A stretch of DNA of 64,000 nucleotides from the NCBI GenBank assembly GCA_014529385.2, contig CM043946.1, forward strand, positions 36,566,558 to 36,630,557. The letters run 5' to 3'. The position numbers were made by a program, and so were the translations under genes. Source of the stretch: Adiantum capillus-veneris. Taxonomy: Eukaryota > Streptophyta > Polypodiopsida > Polypodiales > Pteridaceae. The notes under the pieces are model-generated. The model worked only from the letters and a program-made list of their open reading frames with translations, did no database searches and was not told the DNA's origin. Below are positions 52,815-64,000 of the stretch, in pieces; the stretch's first letter is position 1, and each line of letters starts with the position of its first letter.

Positions 52815-53165
52815 AACCGAGTTTCCACATACAAACTCAGCCATACATATCCCGCAAGTTAAATGTTCTTTATTGTTAGTTCATGTGAGAATGATCGCCA
52901 CATGCTTCTTCATGCAAACCTTCTAGAATGGCTAGGATTTTTTCAGTGTGAGGTACACTCCTAGAAACCTGATCCATGCCTCGTTGGTACAAATCACCTT
53001 CCAAGAATAAGAAAGCACTTGAGTTCTTAACAAGACTCATTTTTTTTCTCTGGTGAAACCTTCTAAAAACTCTCCTTCCAATATGTAGCTGACAATTGAG
53101 CTAAGGATTCCATCCCTTTGTACTTTGGTTTCTTTATGACGACTCTAACCATGACAACCTGCAAT
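52815..53165 (-). pseudogene. Family B pol fragment (pre-integrase linker)
   Basis: About 350 bp aligns with 42748-43105 of family B, without the local duplication seen there. It contains no complete domain. Its right edge joins plus-strand Tat integrase at about 53177. Confidence 0.7.
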
Positions 53166-53176
53166 TCATTTTGGCC

Positions 53177-54542
53177 GAATTGAGCCATCAAACTGAAGCT
53201 ACCCCTCTATCAAGGTAGTGATTCTATGCCTGATGTCGTCAGCTTTCTAGATACAGGAGAATGTCCGGAAGGATACACCAAAGGCCAGAAACAGTGGCTG
53301 GTAAGGAAGGCTACCAGATACCTCCTTGTAAATGACCACTTGTATTGTAAGGGCAATGATCAGATTTTCAGGCGTGTGCCAACCTCCAGTGAGATCACAG
53401 AGGTAATTTCAGGTTGCCATGGTGGTGGCTGCGGCAGTCATTTTTCTCTAGATATCACCAGTAGGAAGATTCTACAAGCAGGATACTCTAGGCCTAGCTT
53501 GAATAGGGATGTACACCATTGGTGTAAAACATGTAAGGCTTGTCAAGTGGCCAGTGATCGCACATTAACCTATAAACCACAAACTCCTATCATCTCATAT
53601 GGTCCATTTGAGAAATGGGGAATAGATGCAATTGGTCCTTTACCAAGGGACCAATTAGGTAAACTGTACATCATAGTGGGTGTAGACTACATGACTCAAT
53701 GGACAGAGGCAATAGCCACCACCCGCATTACAGCCCAAGAGGTGGCAAAGTTCATTTTTGAGCATATCTGTTGCTGTTTTGGCACTCCCCTAAAGATAAT
53801 ATCAGATAGAGGACCAAGTTTCAGAGGCGATCTGGTGGGATAACTGATGAAGAAGTTAGGCATCACACGCCGACATTCCACACCATACTATCCACAATGC
53901 AATGGTCTAGTAGAGAAGGTAAATGGAATGATTGGTAAATTCATTACAAAACAGGTGAACAATCACACAGGTGACTGGGATAAACATCTCATGGTGGCTC
54001 TTTGGGCCTACCGAACGACGTTCCGAACATCACTAGGTTTCACCCCTTTCCATCTAGTGTATGGGAAAGAGGCAATTCTACCCATTGAGGTACAGATAGT
54101 TAGCTTACGAGTCTTGGCTAGCCAAATACAATGCCCAATTGTAAATCTCCGAAACCATATCCTGGATCTGGAGAGGCTCCAACTAGATAGGGAAGAAGCC
54201 ATCAATCACTATGCAGTGCAGGCAGAACGACGCCGGCTCACTTTCAATCAAGGGCTTAAAGAAAAGGAAGTGAAAAAAGGTATGTTAGTACTAAGATAAG
54301 ACAACAGGTTTGACACCAGGAAGAACAAGAAATTTCAACCCAGATGGGAAGGACCATTCATCATTAAGAAACGCTATAAGCTGATGGAAGCAGATGGGAG
54401 AATTCACAAGACTAGAGTCAATGGATGGAGGCTGAAAAGGTATTTTCTTAGGTTTGATCCAGAATTCATGCTAGAAATTCCAGAAGAGGGAGAACCCTCT
54501 AACTCTACAACTAAAGATGCAGAGGAAGGGCTAGAAGCATAA
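53177..54542 (+). pseudogene. Tat integrase, complete domain
   Basis: Carries what the 43561 gene has lost: the C-C of the finger (HHWCKTCKACQ), the first catalytic Asp in WGIDAIGPLPRDQLGKLYII, the second in IISDRGPSFRGD and the Glu in QCNGLVEKVNG, then FTPFHLVYGKEA and the GPF module. A GAA to TAA change at 53841 and a TAA after VLR at 54297 interrupt it; the second stop is shared with the 43561 gene, so it is inherited. A 12-bp deletion near 54375 shortens the GPF module. Confidence 0.88.
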
Positions 54543-54573
54543 GTGCCTCTAGCCAGATGGGAGCGTTGTAGGC

Positions 54574-54681
54574 TTTATAAAACGTGACCGTGAGAACCAC
54601 ACCCTAAGGAAGGAAAGGTTTGTTACCTTTCGAAACCGTGACCGTGAGAACCACACCCTATGAAAGGAAAGGTTTGTTACC
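54574..54681 (+). repeat. Two 54-bp tandem units
   Basis: Same unit as at 47461, in two copies; the first begins TTTATAAAACG, a local variant. Confidence 0.85.
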
Positions 54682-54827
54682 AAAAGAAAGAAAGAAAAAA
54701 AAAGAAGCCTTTACCATTCACCATACCCCCCCCAAGGTTAACCACTAGTGGGGTGCCGCCAGTTTGGCCACACCCCTCCATTATCACCAAAAGACGATCT
54801 CTCACTCTCTCTCTCTCTATCTCTCTC

Positions 54828-54872
<45 letters not shown>

Positions 54873-55016
54873 TCCCGGCCCCTCTAATATTTTCTCTCTG
54901 CTACTCTGCCACTACATCACCCGGCCCGATAGGTGCATTGGTGTCTCTGTCACACTCCAGCCACGATGGGCCACCATCGATATTATCCTCTCTCTCTCTT
55001 TTTCAAATATTCTCCC

Positions 55017-55088
<72 letters not shown>

Positions 55089-55217
55089 TTGTCCACACTC
55101 TAGTCCCGGCGGGCCGTAACCCCCCCCCTCTTGTCCACACTCCCTTCGGCCCCATTCACCCCGCCTATTTTATTCGCCCCCCCCCCCCCCCCCCCCCCCC
55201 TATCGACACCTAGCCCT

Positions 55218-55282
<65 letters not shown>

Positions 55283-55476
55283 GAGCAGTGACGGCGGATC
55301 TTAGGGAAATCCCCTCTCTCCGTCCCTCTATCTTTCTCACCCTCTCTTCGTGTATCCTCTATCTCCCCCCCCCCCCCCCCCCCCCCCCTCAAAACCCCTA
55401 TCTCCCTCTCTCTCCCTCTCTTCCCTTGGTGGGAACCACCCCTAAGCCACATAATTCCTCTCTCTCTCTCTCTCAG
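54682..55476 (+). repeat. Tat 3' region, copy 3, cut at (CT)n
   Basis: Colinear with 47623-48450: purine tract, CT runs at about 54803-54869, 55019-55082 and 55220-55280, poly(C) near 55176-55200 and 55366-55388. It ends in the CT run at about 55460-55475, where sequence switches to A-2 pol instead of the expected GACTAxxC continuation. Confidence 0.65.
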
Positions 55477-57774
55477 GTTTGTGGTAAATCACATAAATGA
55501 TTGTGATAAAATTTTGTCTAGGTTGGAAGAAGTGAATCTTACATTGTCAGGGAAAAAGTCTATGTTTGGTGTCAATGAAGTGCTCATTGTGGGGCACATG
55601 TGCGGGCCATATGGTAGGAAACCTCATCCATGAAAGGTAGATGCCATCCAAAGAATGAAAGAAACATGCACTAGCATCACTGAGGTTAGAAGGTTTCTGG
55701 GAGCATGTGTCTTCTATGTTATTTGGATTCCACATTATGCACATGTAGCTGATCCTCTTTATCAGCTGCTTAGAAAGAATCAAAAGTTTAAATGGACAGA
55801 AGCACATGTAAAATCCATGAAAAAGCTAAAGGAGTTACTCTAGTCAGCAACGACTTTGAGAAAGGTAGACTATGAGTGTCAAAGGCCAGTGATTGTGACA
55901 GTAGATACCATTCCTACAGGGATTGGATGGGCAATAGGGCAAGATGACAAAGAAGGACACAGGTATGTGGTAAGATTTGGAGCAAAGGTACTAAGTGCTC
56001 GCCAAAGAAACTATCCACAGATAAAGAGAGAGTTATGGGGTATAGTTACAGCCTTGAAAAGTGGAAAAGAGTACCTAATTGGTGCATGTGTGGTTGTAGA
56101 AACAGATTGTCTACCACTTCTTGGGATGATTACAAGCTGCTCAACACCAGACATTGCTATGTTGCGGTGGATTGCCTACATTAAGTCCTTAAATCCCGAG
56201 TTTAAGCACATTACAGGTAAAGACAATACAGTGGCAGATATGCTATCAAGGGCAAGGTATGAAGATGAGTCACAAATGATTGATGAGGGAGATGATGTAG
56301 GCACAAAATTCTATTCTATCTCTCATGTCAAAGGTAACAATGTCTGCATGACTAATTCACTTGAATTGTTCTTGAAAGATCTTTATGAAGGTGATTGGCT
56401 TTCTATTGGAAGGTACTTGAGTACTCTAACAAAACAGGATGATTGGTCTGAACAAGAATTCAAGAGGATACGCAGGAAAGCATATGGGTACTTTTTAAGG
56501 GATGGTTACTTGTGGAAGCATCCTAAGCAAAAGGGTGCTACACCACAACGGGTTTTATGTAAAAAAGAGACTCAAGTAAAGCTCATGCAAGAGTTTCATG
56601 AGAGTCTATGGGCTGGACACAGGGGTGTGTGGGCAACCTTCTCCAAGTTGAAAGAAAAATACTGGTGGAAGGGTATGTATAAAGATGTATCTCAATTTGT
56701 AGAGTCATGTGTAACTTGTCAAATGTATTCAAATGTCCGACATCGGGATGGATTGCACCCTACATACCCACTGGCCATGCATTATAAATGGGTTGTGGAT
56801 CTAGTCACAATGCCTTTAGGACTCTGGTAGATGAGGTACTAGGTTCTTGCACGAGAGGACCTAACTAATCAGGTTGAAGGAAGAGCATTAAGAGCTAAAA
56901 CCACAGAAGCTGTGTGCAAATTCCTTCTTGATGAGGTAATTTGCCGTTATGGTTGTGTGGGAAAGATCACTGCAGACAGAGGTGAACTGGATGCCGAAGA
57001 AGCAAGGGATTTCTTTTCTAGATTAGGGATCAAGCTTTCTCTTACTACAGCTTACAACCCTGAAGGCAATGGAAAGAGTGAAAGAGGGCACCCTCCTATC
57101 ATCAAAGCTTTGGCCAAGGCTTGCGAAGGAAGAGTTGGTGAGTGGCCAAAACTATTACCATATGCTTTATGGGCTGATCGTACAACACATAGCTCAGTAA
57201 CTGGCTACATGCGTGCGGAGCTAATGTATGGTCAAAAGCCAGTGATGCCGATTGAAGATACAATTCCCACCTGGAATGTCTACCTTGGCAAGAGGGGCTT
57301 AGCAGGGAAGATCTCCTTGCATTGCGCATAAGGCAACTAGAGAGAAGACCTGGAGACATTGAGGCTGCAAAAGAACGACTCAAAAATGCAAGATTGAAAA
57401 ACAAGGACTACTTTGATAAGCGACATCGGTTCAGGAGCAAAGCAATTGACAAAGGTGACTGGGTTTTAGTGTATGATAGTAGCCTTGATAACCAACACAC
57501 AGTCATGCGTAAGTTTTCAAAAAGATGGTTTGGACCATATGTTGTAAAACATGTGCATGAAAATGCTACTTACAGCTTGTCTGAACTAGATGGCACAGAA
57601 TTAAAGATTCCCATTGCACAAAAAAGGATCAAAATGTTTAAGAGAAGAGGAGACAATGATCCAGAAAATGCTGATGAGGAAGAAGAGCAAAACACGGGTG
57701 AAGATCAAAGTGAAAATGAAGCTCTGGAATCATCCAGTGAAGATGAAAGCAAGGAAGATGTACAAGAGGGCTGA
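55477..57774 (+). pseudogene. A-2 pol: end of RT, RNase H, integrase
   Basis: RNase H is undamaged here (VIVTVDTIPTGIGWAIGQ, RELWGIV, VETDCLPLLG, KDNTVADMLS), unlike in A-1. Integrase keeps the HHCC finger and D, D, E. In-frame stops at about 55633, 55841 and 56828 and a shift near 57300 disable it. The C-terminal frame 57322-57774 includes WFGPYVVKHVHENATY, the GPY-type module, and an acidic tail. Confidence 0.88.
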
Positions 57775-57832
57775 TCTTGCAAAGAAATAATTTGGCACAT
57801 ATCGGAGGATGTGCAGGTTTAGAGGGGGTGGA

Positions 57833-59843
57833 TGTCGTGCTGTGACATGTACATAGTGGGAACGCATGCTACAAGAGTTATCTTGTAACTTTTTGGATAC
57901 ATAATTATATTTCCTATAATGTACATATGCATATGTAAGTATAAAAATAAGCTTTCTATCTCATCTTATTATTTATCTCAAGGGTAATGTATTCTTACTT
58001 TACCATCAAAAAATACTATGGGAAAAGTGTCAATAGCTCCGCCTCTTTAACTTGGGGCAAAAAGCATTGATTCTTTATTTCTACTATTTCATTATCATCT
58101 CACACCCTAGCTAGATCCTATATCTAGGGTAAACTCCAATATATATATATTCTATGTATTTTTTATACTTTTCTTATATTTCTTTTTAAATAGCTACTAG
58201 GAGAGAATCAAATCCTAGTGGGACACTAGGTGGCATGATTTCAAAGATACACTTATTTTAATGAATTATTGCAAGCATGGTTACAAAACTTTGTCAAGGA
58301 GAAATGTCATGCTTTCATATGGCATGAGGTGTCCTTGGGAATTAAATGAAAGTCAAGGCTAAGGAGACCACATGAAGACTTTTGCTGCCATAAGTGGACC
58401 CTATTTTGATGAATTTTTTACACAAGGTTCCAATCCGAATTGGAGAATGATTTTAAAATGAAAAACGTAGCTAATGAGCTGAAGTTTCTGCCCATATTTT
58501 TACTTTTTTATTTGGAGCTACGGTTGAGGAGATATGATCAAAATGCTGGACCCCAGTCTGCCCACATCATGCAGGGACAACTCATTTCCAACTTTTCCAA
58601 TTCCTGTTCACACTGGCTGCTCTCTTCTTGTGTAAACCCTTGTGGGTTCCCTTCACCTATAAAAGGGGACCTCTTCTTCCTTGGAAGGAACTCAAGCATT
58701 CAAGCCATTGATGAGAGGAATTCTTGAGGGAGTGAGTAGTAATGCCTAATTGTACTTAGCCCCATTAACATAAGCCCAAGCCTACACTTTCTCCTAGAGG
58801 AAAACTAGCCATTCTTGTACGCCATCCTTGGAGGATCAACTCTAATCAAAGAAGGTGTTGTACTTGGCGTATCAATCAAAGTGGAATTATCCACTCTTCT
58901 TCTCTCTCCATCAATAATGGTGCCGAAGGGTTTCAAGTAAGATATGTTCTACATTGATGTTTTCTTGATTTCTTGTTGTTTTCATTTTCATCTCTAATCC
59001 AACATATATATATATATATGTATCTAATCTCATCTCCTTAACCAAGCCTATCTCTCTCATTCTTAGTAATTCATCCTCTCTAGGTTCTCTTTGCTACAGG
59101 TACATCTCTCCCCGCAGTATCCTTATTGCCTACGGGCAAGAATAGGGCTTGGGAGGGAAACTTCTCATCTCTTCACTTCTCTCATATCTACATTTCTCAC
59201 ATACTATCCTAGATGAATAACCCACATGATGATCATTTCTATCGCTTTCACTCTGTACAATCTATTAGAATTAACGTATGGATTAGCCGAAAAATACACT
59301 TTCAACAACGTATAGTGTTTCTCTTTGGCCCTGAAAGGCTCAATGAAATACTTCTATCACCGGATCCCATCATACTACCTCTCATAGACTATAATTTTTC
59401 TTTTGATGTAAGCGTAGTTATCTTGCTATGAACCAAGAGGATTTGTACACACAATTAATCCCAATCACTAGACAAAATATATATATTATGGTAAGCACAA
59501 AACTACAATTCCAAAGAACAATTCGTAGCCTATTTGGTCAGCCAAGATTGAATGCCATTAACTCATCCATTAACCCTTTCATATTACCCATGATACGATA
59601 TGACCATAGCCTTGATGTTTTCATCTTCGTATTGTTTTGACATTCTCTTTTGCGTTCTTTCTTTGTGTGTGTGTGAGTGCAAGAGAGAAAGGGTGAGTCT
59701 TCTTTGATTGCACTTCTTTCCAAACCCTAGTCTTCATGGCATCTATGGTTTAACTCCTTCATATAGTTTTTGTTGAGTTCTCTCACAAACTCTCACAGCC
59801 ATAAGCCCGGTGCTTTCCTAGCAAGACCGCAAATTTCTTGACA
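57833..59843 (+). repeat. A-2 3' LTR, complete (2,011 bp)
   Basis: Begins TGTCGTGCTG after the purine tract AGAGGGGGTGGA and ends TTCTTGACA. It aligns over its whole length with the A-1 5' LTR. The next bases, GTGCGTGGATGG, belong to the hairpin-repeat region. Confidence 0.9.
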
Positions 59844-60262
59844 GTGCGTGGATGGCTAGAAGGAGTTTTGAATGTGAAAATCTACCTATTTATAAGCTCT
59901 CTGGAAATCTTTAGAGCTGCATAGCTTCTCTTAAAACTATCTGAAGCCATCCACACTGGCGTGGATGGCTAGAAGGAGTTTCTTTAGACATTGGTTTAGG
60001 GGTAGTGATTCATTCTCGCATTGAATTTAATCATGTTTTATGAAGCTCAGAAAGCTCCCTCAAGCTATCCATGCCGACATGGATGTCTAGAGGGAATTTC
60101 TCAAGATTAAATTTTCTAATTCATCATGCTTTTTTTAAAATTGTTAGTTTCCCTCTAGCAATCCACGCCGAGATGGATGCTTAGGTGGAATGGACGCCTT
60201 TTTTTAAAATTGTTAGTTCCCCTCTAGGCATTCACGTCGCCATGGATGCCTAGAGGGAATTT
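59844..60262. repeat. Cluster of five ~45-bp palindromic repeats
   Basis: Related imperfect palindromes are centred near 59958, 60075, 60168 and 60237, plus a right half at 59844-59866 beside the LTR. The clearest (60217-60258) has arms like CTCTAGGCATTCA and TGGATGCCTAGAG around CGTCGCCA. The 59946-59969 copy has perfect 9-bp arms GCCATCCAC/GTGGATGGC. Spacing is about 70-115 bp. Arms vary with compensating changes in places. No coding reading is evident. Confidence 0.7.
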
Positions 60263-60408
60263 TAGTGAAGTAAATAAATTGTTTTTGGTTTTGTTTTGCA
60301 AGTCCTTCAATTCGTGGACGAGGTTGCAGAGGGAGATGGCTTTCTTCAACTCAAGCTTCCAGTATCTTAGAGAGCAGTGATCAAATAAGTGCAGTCTCTG
60401 TCACAGAT

Positions 60409-63156
60409 ATGACAGATGGTTTGGAGACACAGGAGGAGGAGATGCAAAGTCGGGACTTGGGGCTTGGATCCATAAATGAAGTTGATGAATATCTTGCCCC
60501 ACAAGAGGCATGTTTTCAAATAGTGCCTTATGTTGTAAGAGATGAAGTAGCAGTAGAGACTGAGACAGGGGAAGAGCACAAACTTTACATGCATAGAAGA
60601 CAAGATATTCTTCAATGTACTCGCATGTTTATTTGTTTTGATTGTCCACCAATTCCTTTATGTCGATTGATCCCTTATGCAACGGTGAGAGGCTTACGAG
60701 ATGATGTTAGTGGATTGAAAGTTGCTTTTGCAAAGGAGGGCTACATGCAAGAAAAAGGAGCTTTTATTGTTTCAGTTTGGAATTGCAAGAAGGAGGAAGC
60801 TTCTGTGACATGTATTTCATTTCTCTGCTTTGGTCTTTCCTACTGTGTGTTTCTATGGTGTTTTTAATTGTTCTCATAAATAGTAGTTGAGTGTGCTTTT
60901 GTGCCTATGATTATCTTTTTTGTAGAGGACCTTGTTACTTCATGGGACCCAATATGGGTTGATATACATAAAGAGTTTGAAATTGAGCTTTCTAAAAGAC
61001 CAAATCTTCAAGTTCTCTCTAATAAAATGTTCTACGTTTGGGAGGGTAATCATAGAACGGTCACTTGGATGGATGCTATTAAAGAGAGATTCTCCATTGA
61101 TCGAGAGAAACATTGTAGTGTGCTTTGTATAGTTATTGATCCTACTCGAGTGCCAGAGATAACTCTGCTTAGTAGCTTGCAAAGAATGAATTTGTAAGCT
61201 TCATGACTTTCTATATATTTTAGCAAAAAATTTCTATGTTGTGTTTCTGACTTTGTATATATTGTATATGAGCTTGGAATAGCACGAATACACATGCTCT
61301 TGTAGTCACGCATCTTAGGGATGAGCTTGTCAAGTGCTCCCACATTTGTGCAGCAGATCATGAAGCCTATGTAACAGGGCTACCAGAAAAAAGATTAAAA
61401 ATTGATTGATGCAGTCCGTAAGAAATACTAGAAGGGTGTGGAGCCTTAGTATCCACTTACTCGTTGATACTTGGGAAAGCTCTTATATGATGTGAGTGTC
61501 TTTGGCTTGATTTTTTGGACCAATCTCATATTTGCTTTTTGTGAAAATTACATATATTAAATTGTCTATTGAAGGATAAAATATCCAAGTAATTGAGCCA
61601 AAGAGTATGTGCTTGTTTTTTGCAAATTATTTATTTTTAAGTATGTGTTGAAGGTTCAAATGTCCAAGGAATTGAGCCAAAGAATAAAGCAAGCTAGGCA
61701 CTCAATGACAAATGAAGAACTTATAAAAGAGGAGGAGAAAATATTGAATGATTTAGCACTCAAATATGGAGAGCGCGTTGGGAAGGTTGGTTGAATTATT
61801 TCTGTTTTGGGTGTTTTGCACATAGTGTAATAGCTGTTTAAACTTGGTTTTCTATTCGTTGCTCAAAAATTGCAATTGCTAAATATTGCTGATCCGAATC
61901 TTGGACCGGATTGGATGGTTCAAGCTCTTGCACTCAAATGGGGTCCTGATAGTTTGGCTACTCTTGAGAAATTGAACTTGATTGCTATGGATGATGCTCC
62001 AGTCTTGAGCAAACTGTTATGGGTTTCCTTGCTTGAGGCAGATAAGATTACTAGATCCTCTTATGGTTTAAAGAAAGGAGATCATGTGTATCGCATGTGA
62101 GTAAAGTTTCTTTAGACTTTCAAGAATCTTTGATGTAGAGTTACTAGTTTTTTGTGATTATTTTAGTTTTTTCTCATCTTCCTTGTTATGTAGTTGGATC
62201 TGTAGAGAGGGCCTTCTACAAAGGTTTTTTGATAGGGCCACAAAGTTTGTGGAGGACTTGAGCAACATTGCTAGTGGTATTTTGTTGCCTCATGATTGCT
62301 CTCTTGCCTCTTACTTTGAGGAGCTCAAGTTTGAAGCACGACCCTATCTTTATCCTTTGGAGACCTCTCTTGAAGCTAAGACAAAAACTGTTGACAAGAA
62401 AGCTATGAAGAAAGTGGACACGGTACGCATGGCATCTCAACGGTAGCCTACAGGTCAAGCTCATCATACTTTTATTTCAAGATTTTCATAATTACGAAGT
62501 GTGTAGTGATGTTGTTTTGTTATTTTGTTTTAGATTTCTATTATTCTTGGTTGGAAAAGGCTTTCTTCCAGGGATTCCATTCTTAGCTAAGCAGCGGGCA
62601 CAACTATCTACTGGGGAAGGATGCATGCACTCCCCTTCCATGCATAAGCTCACTACTTGGGATATGGAGACATGTCCATGGCGGATAGACATAGATTTCA
62701 AGGCATGTATTGGCGAGAGAGAGAGAGAGAGCTTCATGATACTATGAGAGTTGGTGGCACATCCGTCGATGTGCCTCTCCCTCTTAGAGTGAATGAATTC
62801 AAAACAGTCTCAAACATAATTTGTCTAAGAGCTTTAAATTCTCTTTTTCCTAAAATTATTTGTTTTACATACCGATAATATTGTGTTTTTTTGCTTTTTT
62901 CAAGCTACAAATACTTCTCGCAAGGGAAAGGAGGTGATTGTTGAGACTAGGGTGGATGCAAACATGGAGCGAGATCATGGTGAGCTTTCACTTGCGATAC
63001 AATCGTTTATTTCGTTTATTTATTGGAGTTAAGTCACTTTGTTTATCCTCTTGTATCGCAGTACCTCTTGGGGAGATTGTTGCAAAGAAAACCATTTCTT
63101 TTGTCTACATCGTTGATACTCCCTTGTCTTCTCTGTCCTCATTTCCTGACTCATGA
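60409..63156 (+). pseudogene. Multi-exon ParB/sulfiredoxin-like domain gene
   Basis: Exons inferred from splice sites: 60409-60804, 60928-61193, 61283-61491, 61654-61785, about 61870-62096, 62194-about 62423, a possible exon near 62560-62800, 62905-62979 and 63062-63156 (stop TGA). Exons 1-2 have the order of a ParB-type domain: RLIPYATVRGLRDDVSGLKV, GYMQEKGAFIVSVW, FYVWEGNHRTVTWMDAI (the G-x-x-R region), a strand with VLCIVIDPTR, then ITLLSSLQRMN (compare LIENLQR in bacterial ParB). In bacteria this domain binds or cleaves nucleic acid or binds CTP; its plant role is unknown. Later exons are helical and unrecognised. Exon 3 has a one-base shift and TAG, TAG and TGA codons between 61400 and 61470, and the acceptor of exon 5 is unclear, so this copy is probably dead, unless the sequence has errors. 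Exon 1's donor (GTGACA) is weak. Confidence 0.6.
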
Positions 63157-63528
63157 TGCATGGCCATTTCTGGGGACTACATAGCCATTGCTGCTGATTT
63201 TAGGGCCGGTGTTCGACATCCGGGATGGATTCGTGTTCATGAGCACATGGGATGTGCACGCCTCGATGGGACCTTGTGCGTGCATGGTGGGAGAACAGTC
63301 ACATGGGCTGCTGATTTTATTTTTTTGGATCTATCCTTTGGTGGTTCCCCATTAGCCTCCCCTGTTGTACCCCTTTGAGATATTTGTAGCGAGGATCATG
63401 TTCGTGCAGGCATGCAACTTGCATATTCGAGTTTGTCAGACTCAGGGTGGTTGTTGATCATGGTCTCTATGGCATGTTTTTGCTTCAATCATAATTTTAT
63501 ACAATACTTGTCAGCTTCTTGTGCAAGC
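63157..63528. other. No gene recognised
   Basis: Downstream flank of the ParB-like gene up to a Tat fragment; one 72-codon open stretch at 63160-63378 shows no motif. Confidence 0.4.
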
Positions 63529-64000
63529 ATCAATACGGGTTTTCATAGATGATTTTTGCATCTATAGTTCACGAGCCCTTCATTTAAGCAAATTCTATGA
63601 TGGCTGAACCAAGATGCAAACCTTGGGTGGCCAGGTCAACGTGGATAAGTGTCACATTGGTGAAAGCAAAGTCACTCTCCTCGGCCATGTAATTTTAGAA
63701 AAAGGGATTGTGGCTGACCCTAGCAAGATTCAAGCCCTGGTATCTTCCTCGTCACCCACCACTGCTAAGCTATTGGTTTCTTTCCTTCAGGTGGTAAGAT
63801 ACTTAAGCATGTTCATTCACTTGATATCTCAAGTGGTCCTTCCCCTACAACAACTCATCCAGAGGGATTTCTTCTCATGGAGCAAAGAGAATGAGTAGCA
63901 ATTTACTGAGGTAAAGCAAATCCTAGCTAAGCTTCCCACCATTTCACCCCCTAAGTGGGACGAGCCATTTTATGTGAACCCTAGTGTAGGAAGTGATACA
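63529..64000 (+). pseudogene. Tat pol fragment (RT end, RNase H start)
   Basis: Aligns with 45078-45549: box FIDDFCIYSS, then VNVDKCHIGESKVTLLGHVI and VRYLSMFIHL. It shares the TGA (near 63606) and TAG (near 63896) stops with the 43561 gene but lacks that gene's one-base deletion, so it keeps frame into the RNase H. It continues beyond the window. The left edge near 63530 abuts unrelated DNA inside RT. Confidence 0.85.

Larger units (their letters stand above)
55477..59843 (+). mobile_element. Ty3/gypsy family A element A-2, 5' truncated
   Basis: Starts inside RT and runs through RNase H, integrase, polypurine tract and a complete 3' LTR. The 5' LTR, gag, protease and most of RT are missing. 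The left edge is a (CT)n tract of the Tat 3' region. It is inverted relative to A-1. Confidence 0.9.

Noticed and set aside
59844-60262. CRISPR-like array
   Set aside because: Repeats are irregularly spaced, diverged and palindromic, in a eukaryotic context without cas genes.
61380-61480. Stops repaired by U-to-C RNA editing, as in fern organelles
   Set aside because: The locus is in nuclear transposon-rich DNA with spliceosomal introns, and a frameshift would remain.

Overview
The window looks like nuclear DNA of a large-genome land plant, most probably a fern or another non-seed plant. It is almost entirely transposable elements, with Tat-type Ty3/gypsy pol genes (a second RNase H-like domain between the pol RNase H and integrase) and plant CACTA (En/Spm) elements. 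It also has very long (CT)n, (CA)n and poly(C) tracts and one ParB-like gene of a kind I associate with mosses, lycophytes and ferns. The species guess is inference; nothing in the sequence names it. I found no rRNA, tRNA or CRISPR.

Layout. 1-3440: repeat DNA and a Ty3/gypsy gag with a protease stub. 5.3-6.25 kb: one compact intronless unknown gene with a clear TATA box, a duplicated 31-bp promoter motif and a poly(A) signal; a decayed partial copy lies at 9.7-9.95 kb. 11.0-14.5 kb: gag-protease debris and an internally deleted Tat element. 14.5-19.3 kb: CACTA-1, inserted in the Tat 3' region, with an internal transposase deletion and a lost right end. 19.3-28.9 kb: Ty3/gypsy family A (A-1, minus strand) with nearly all its parts. 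29.4-31.5 kb: a decayed gypsy pol. 33.8-41.5 kb: CACTA-2, complete from terminus to terminus with a GTT target-site duplication. 41.5-55.5 kb: a patchwork of family B and Tat pol fragments and Tat 3' regions rich in poly(C) and (CT)n. 55.5-59.8 kb: 5'-truncated A-2 (plus strand). 59.8-60.3 kb: five related palindromic repeats. 60.4-63.2 kb: a multi-exon gene whose N-terminal half has the layout of a ParB/sulfiredoxin-like domain, with disabling mutations in exon 3. 63.5-64 kb: another Tat fragment.

How the parts relate. The two CACTA copies are damaged in complementary places: CACTA-1 keeps an intact second gene and transposase exon 1 but lacks the transposase core, while CACTA-2 keeps the core but has frameshifts in exon 1 and in the second gene. 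Both carry a fragment of a heavy-metal-associated (HMA) domain gene, apparently captured from the host. Several chimeric junctions fall exactly in (CT)n tracts, and the same (CT)n tract of the Tat 3' region is a breakpoint twice. This may be real recombination or misassembly at simple repeats. The non-transposon content most worth follow-up is the ParB-like gene, the hairpin cluster beside it, and the unknown gene at 5.7 kb.
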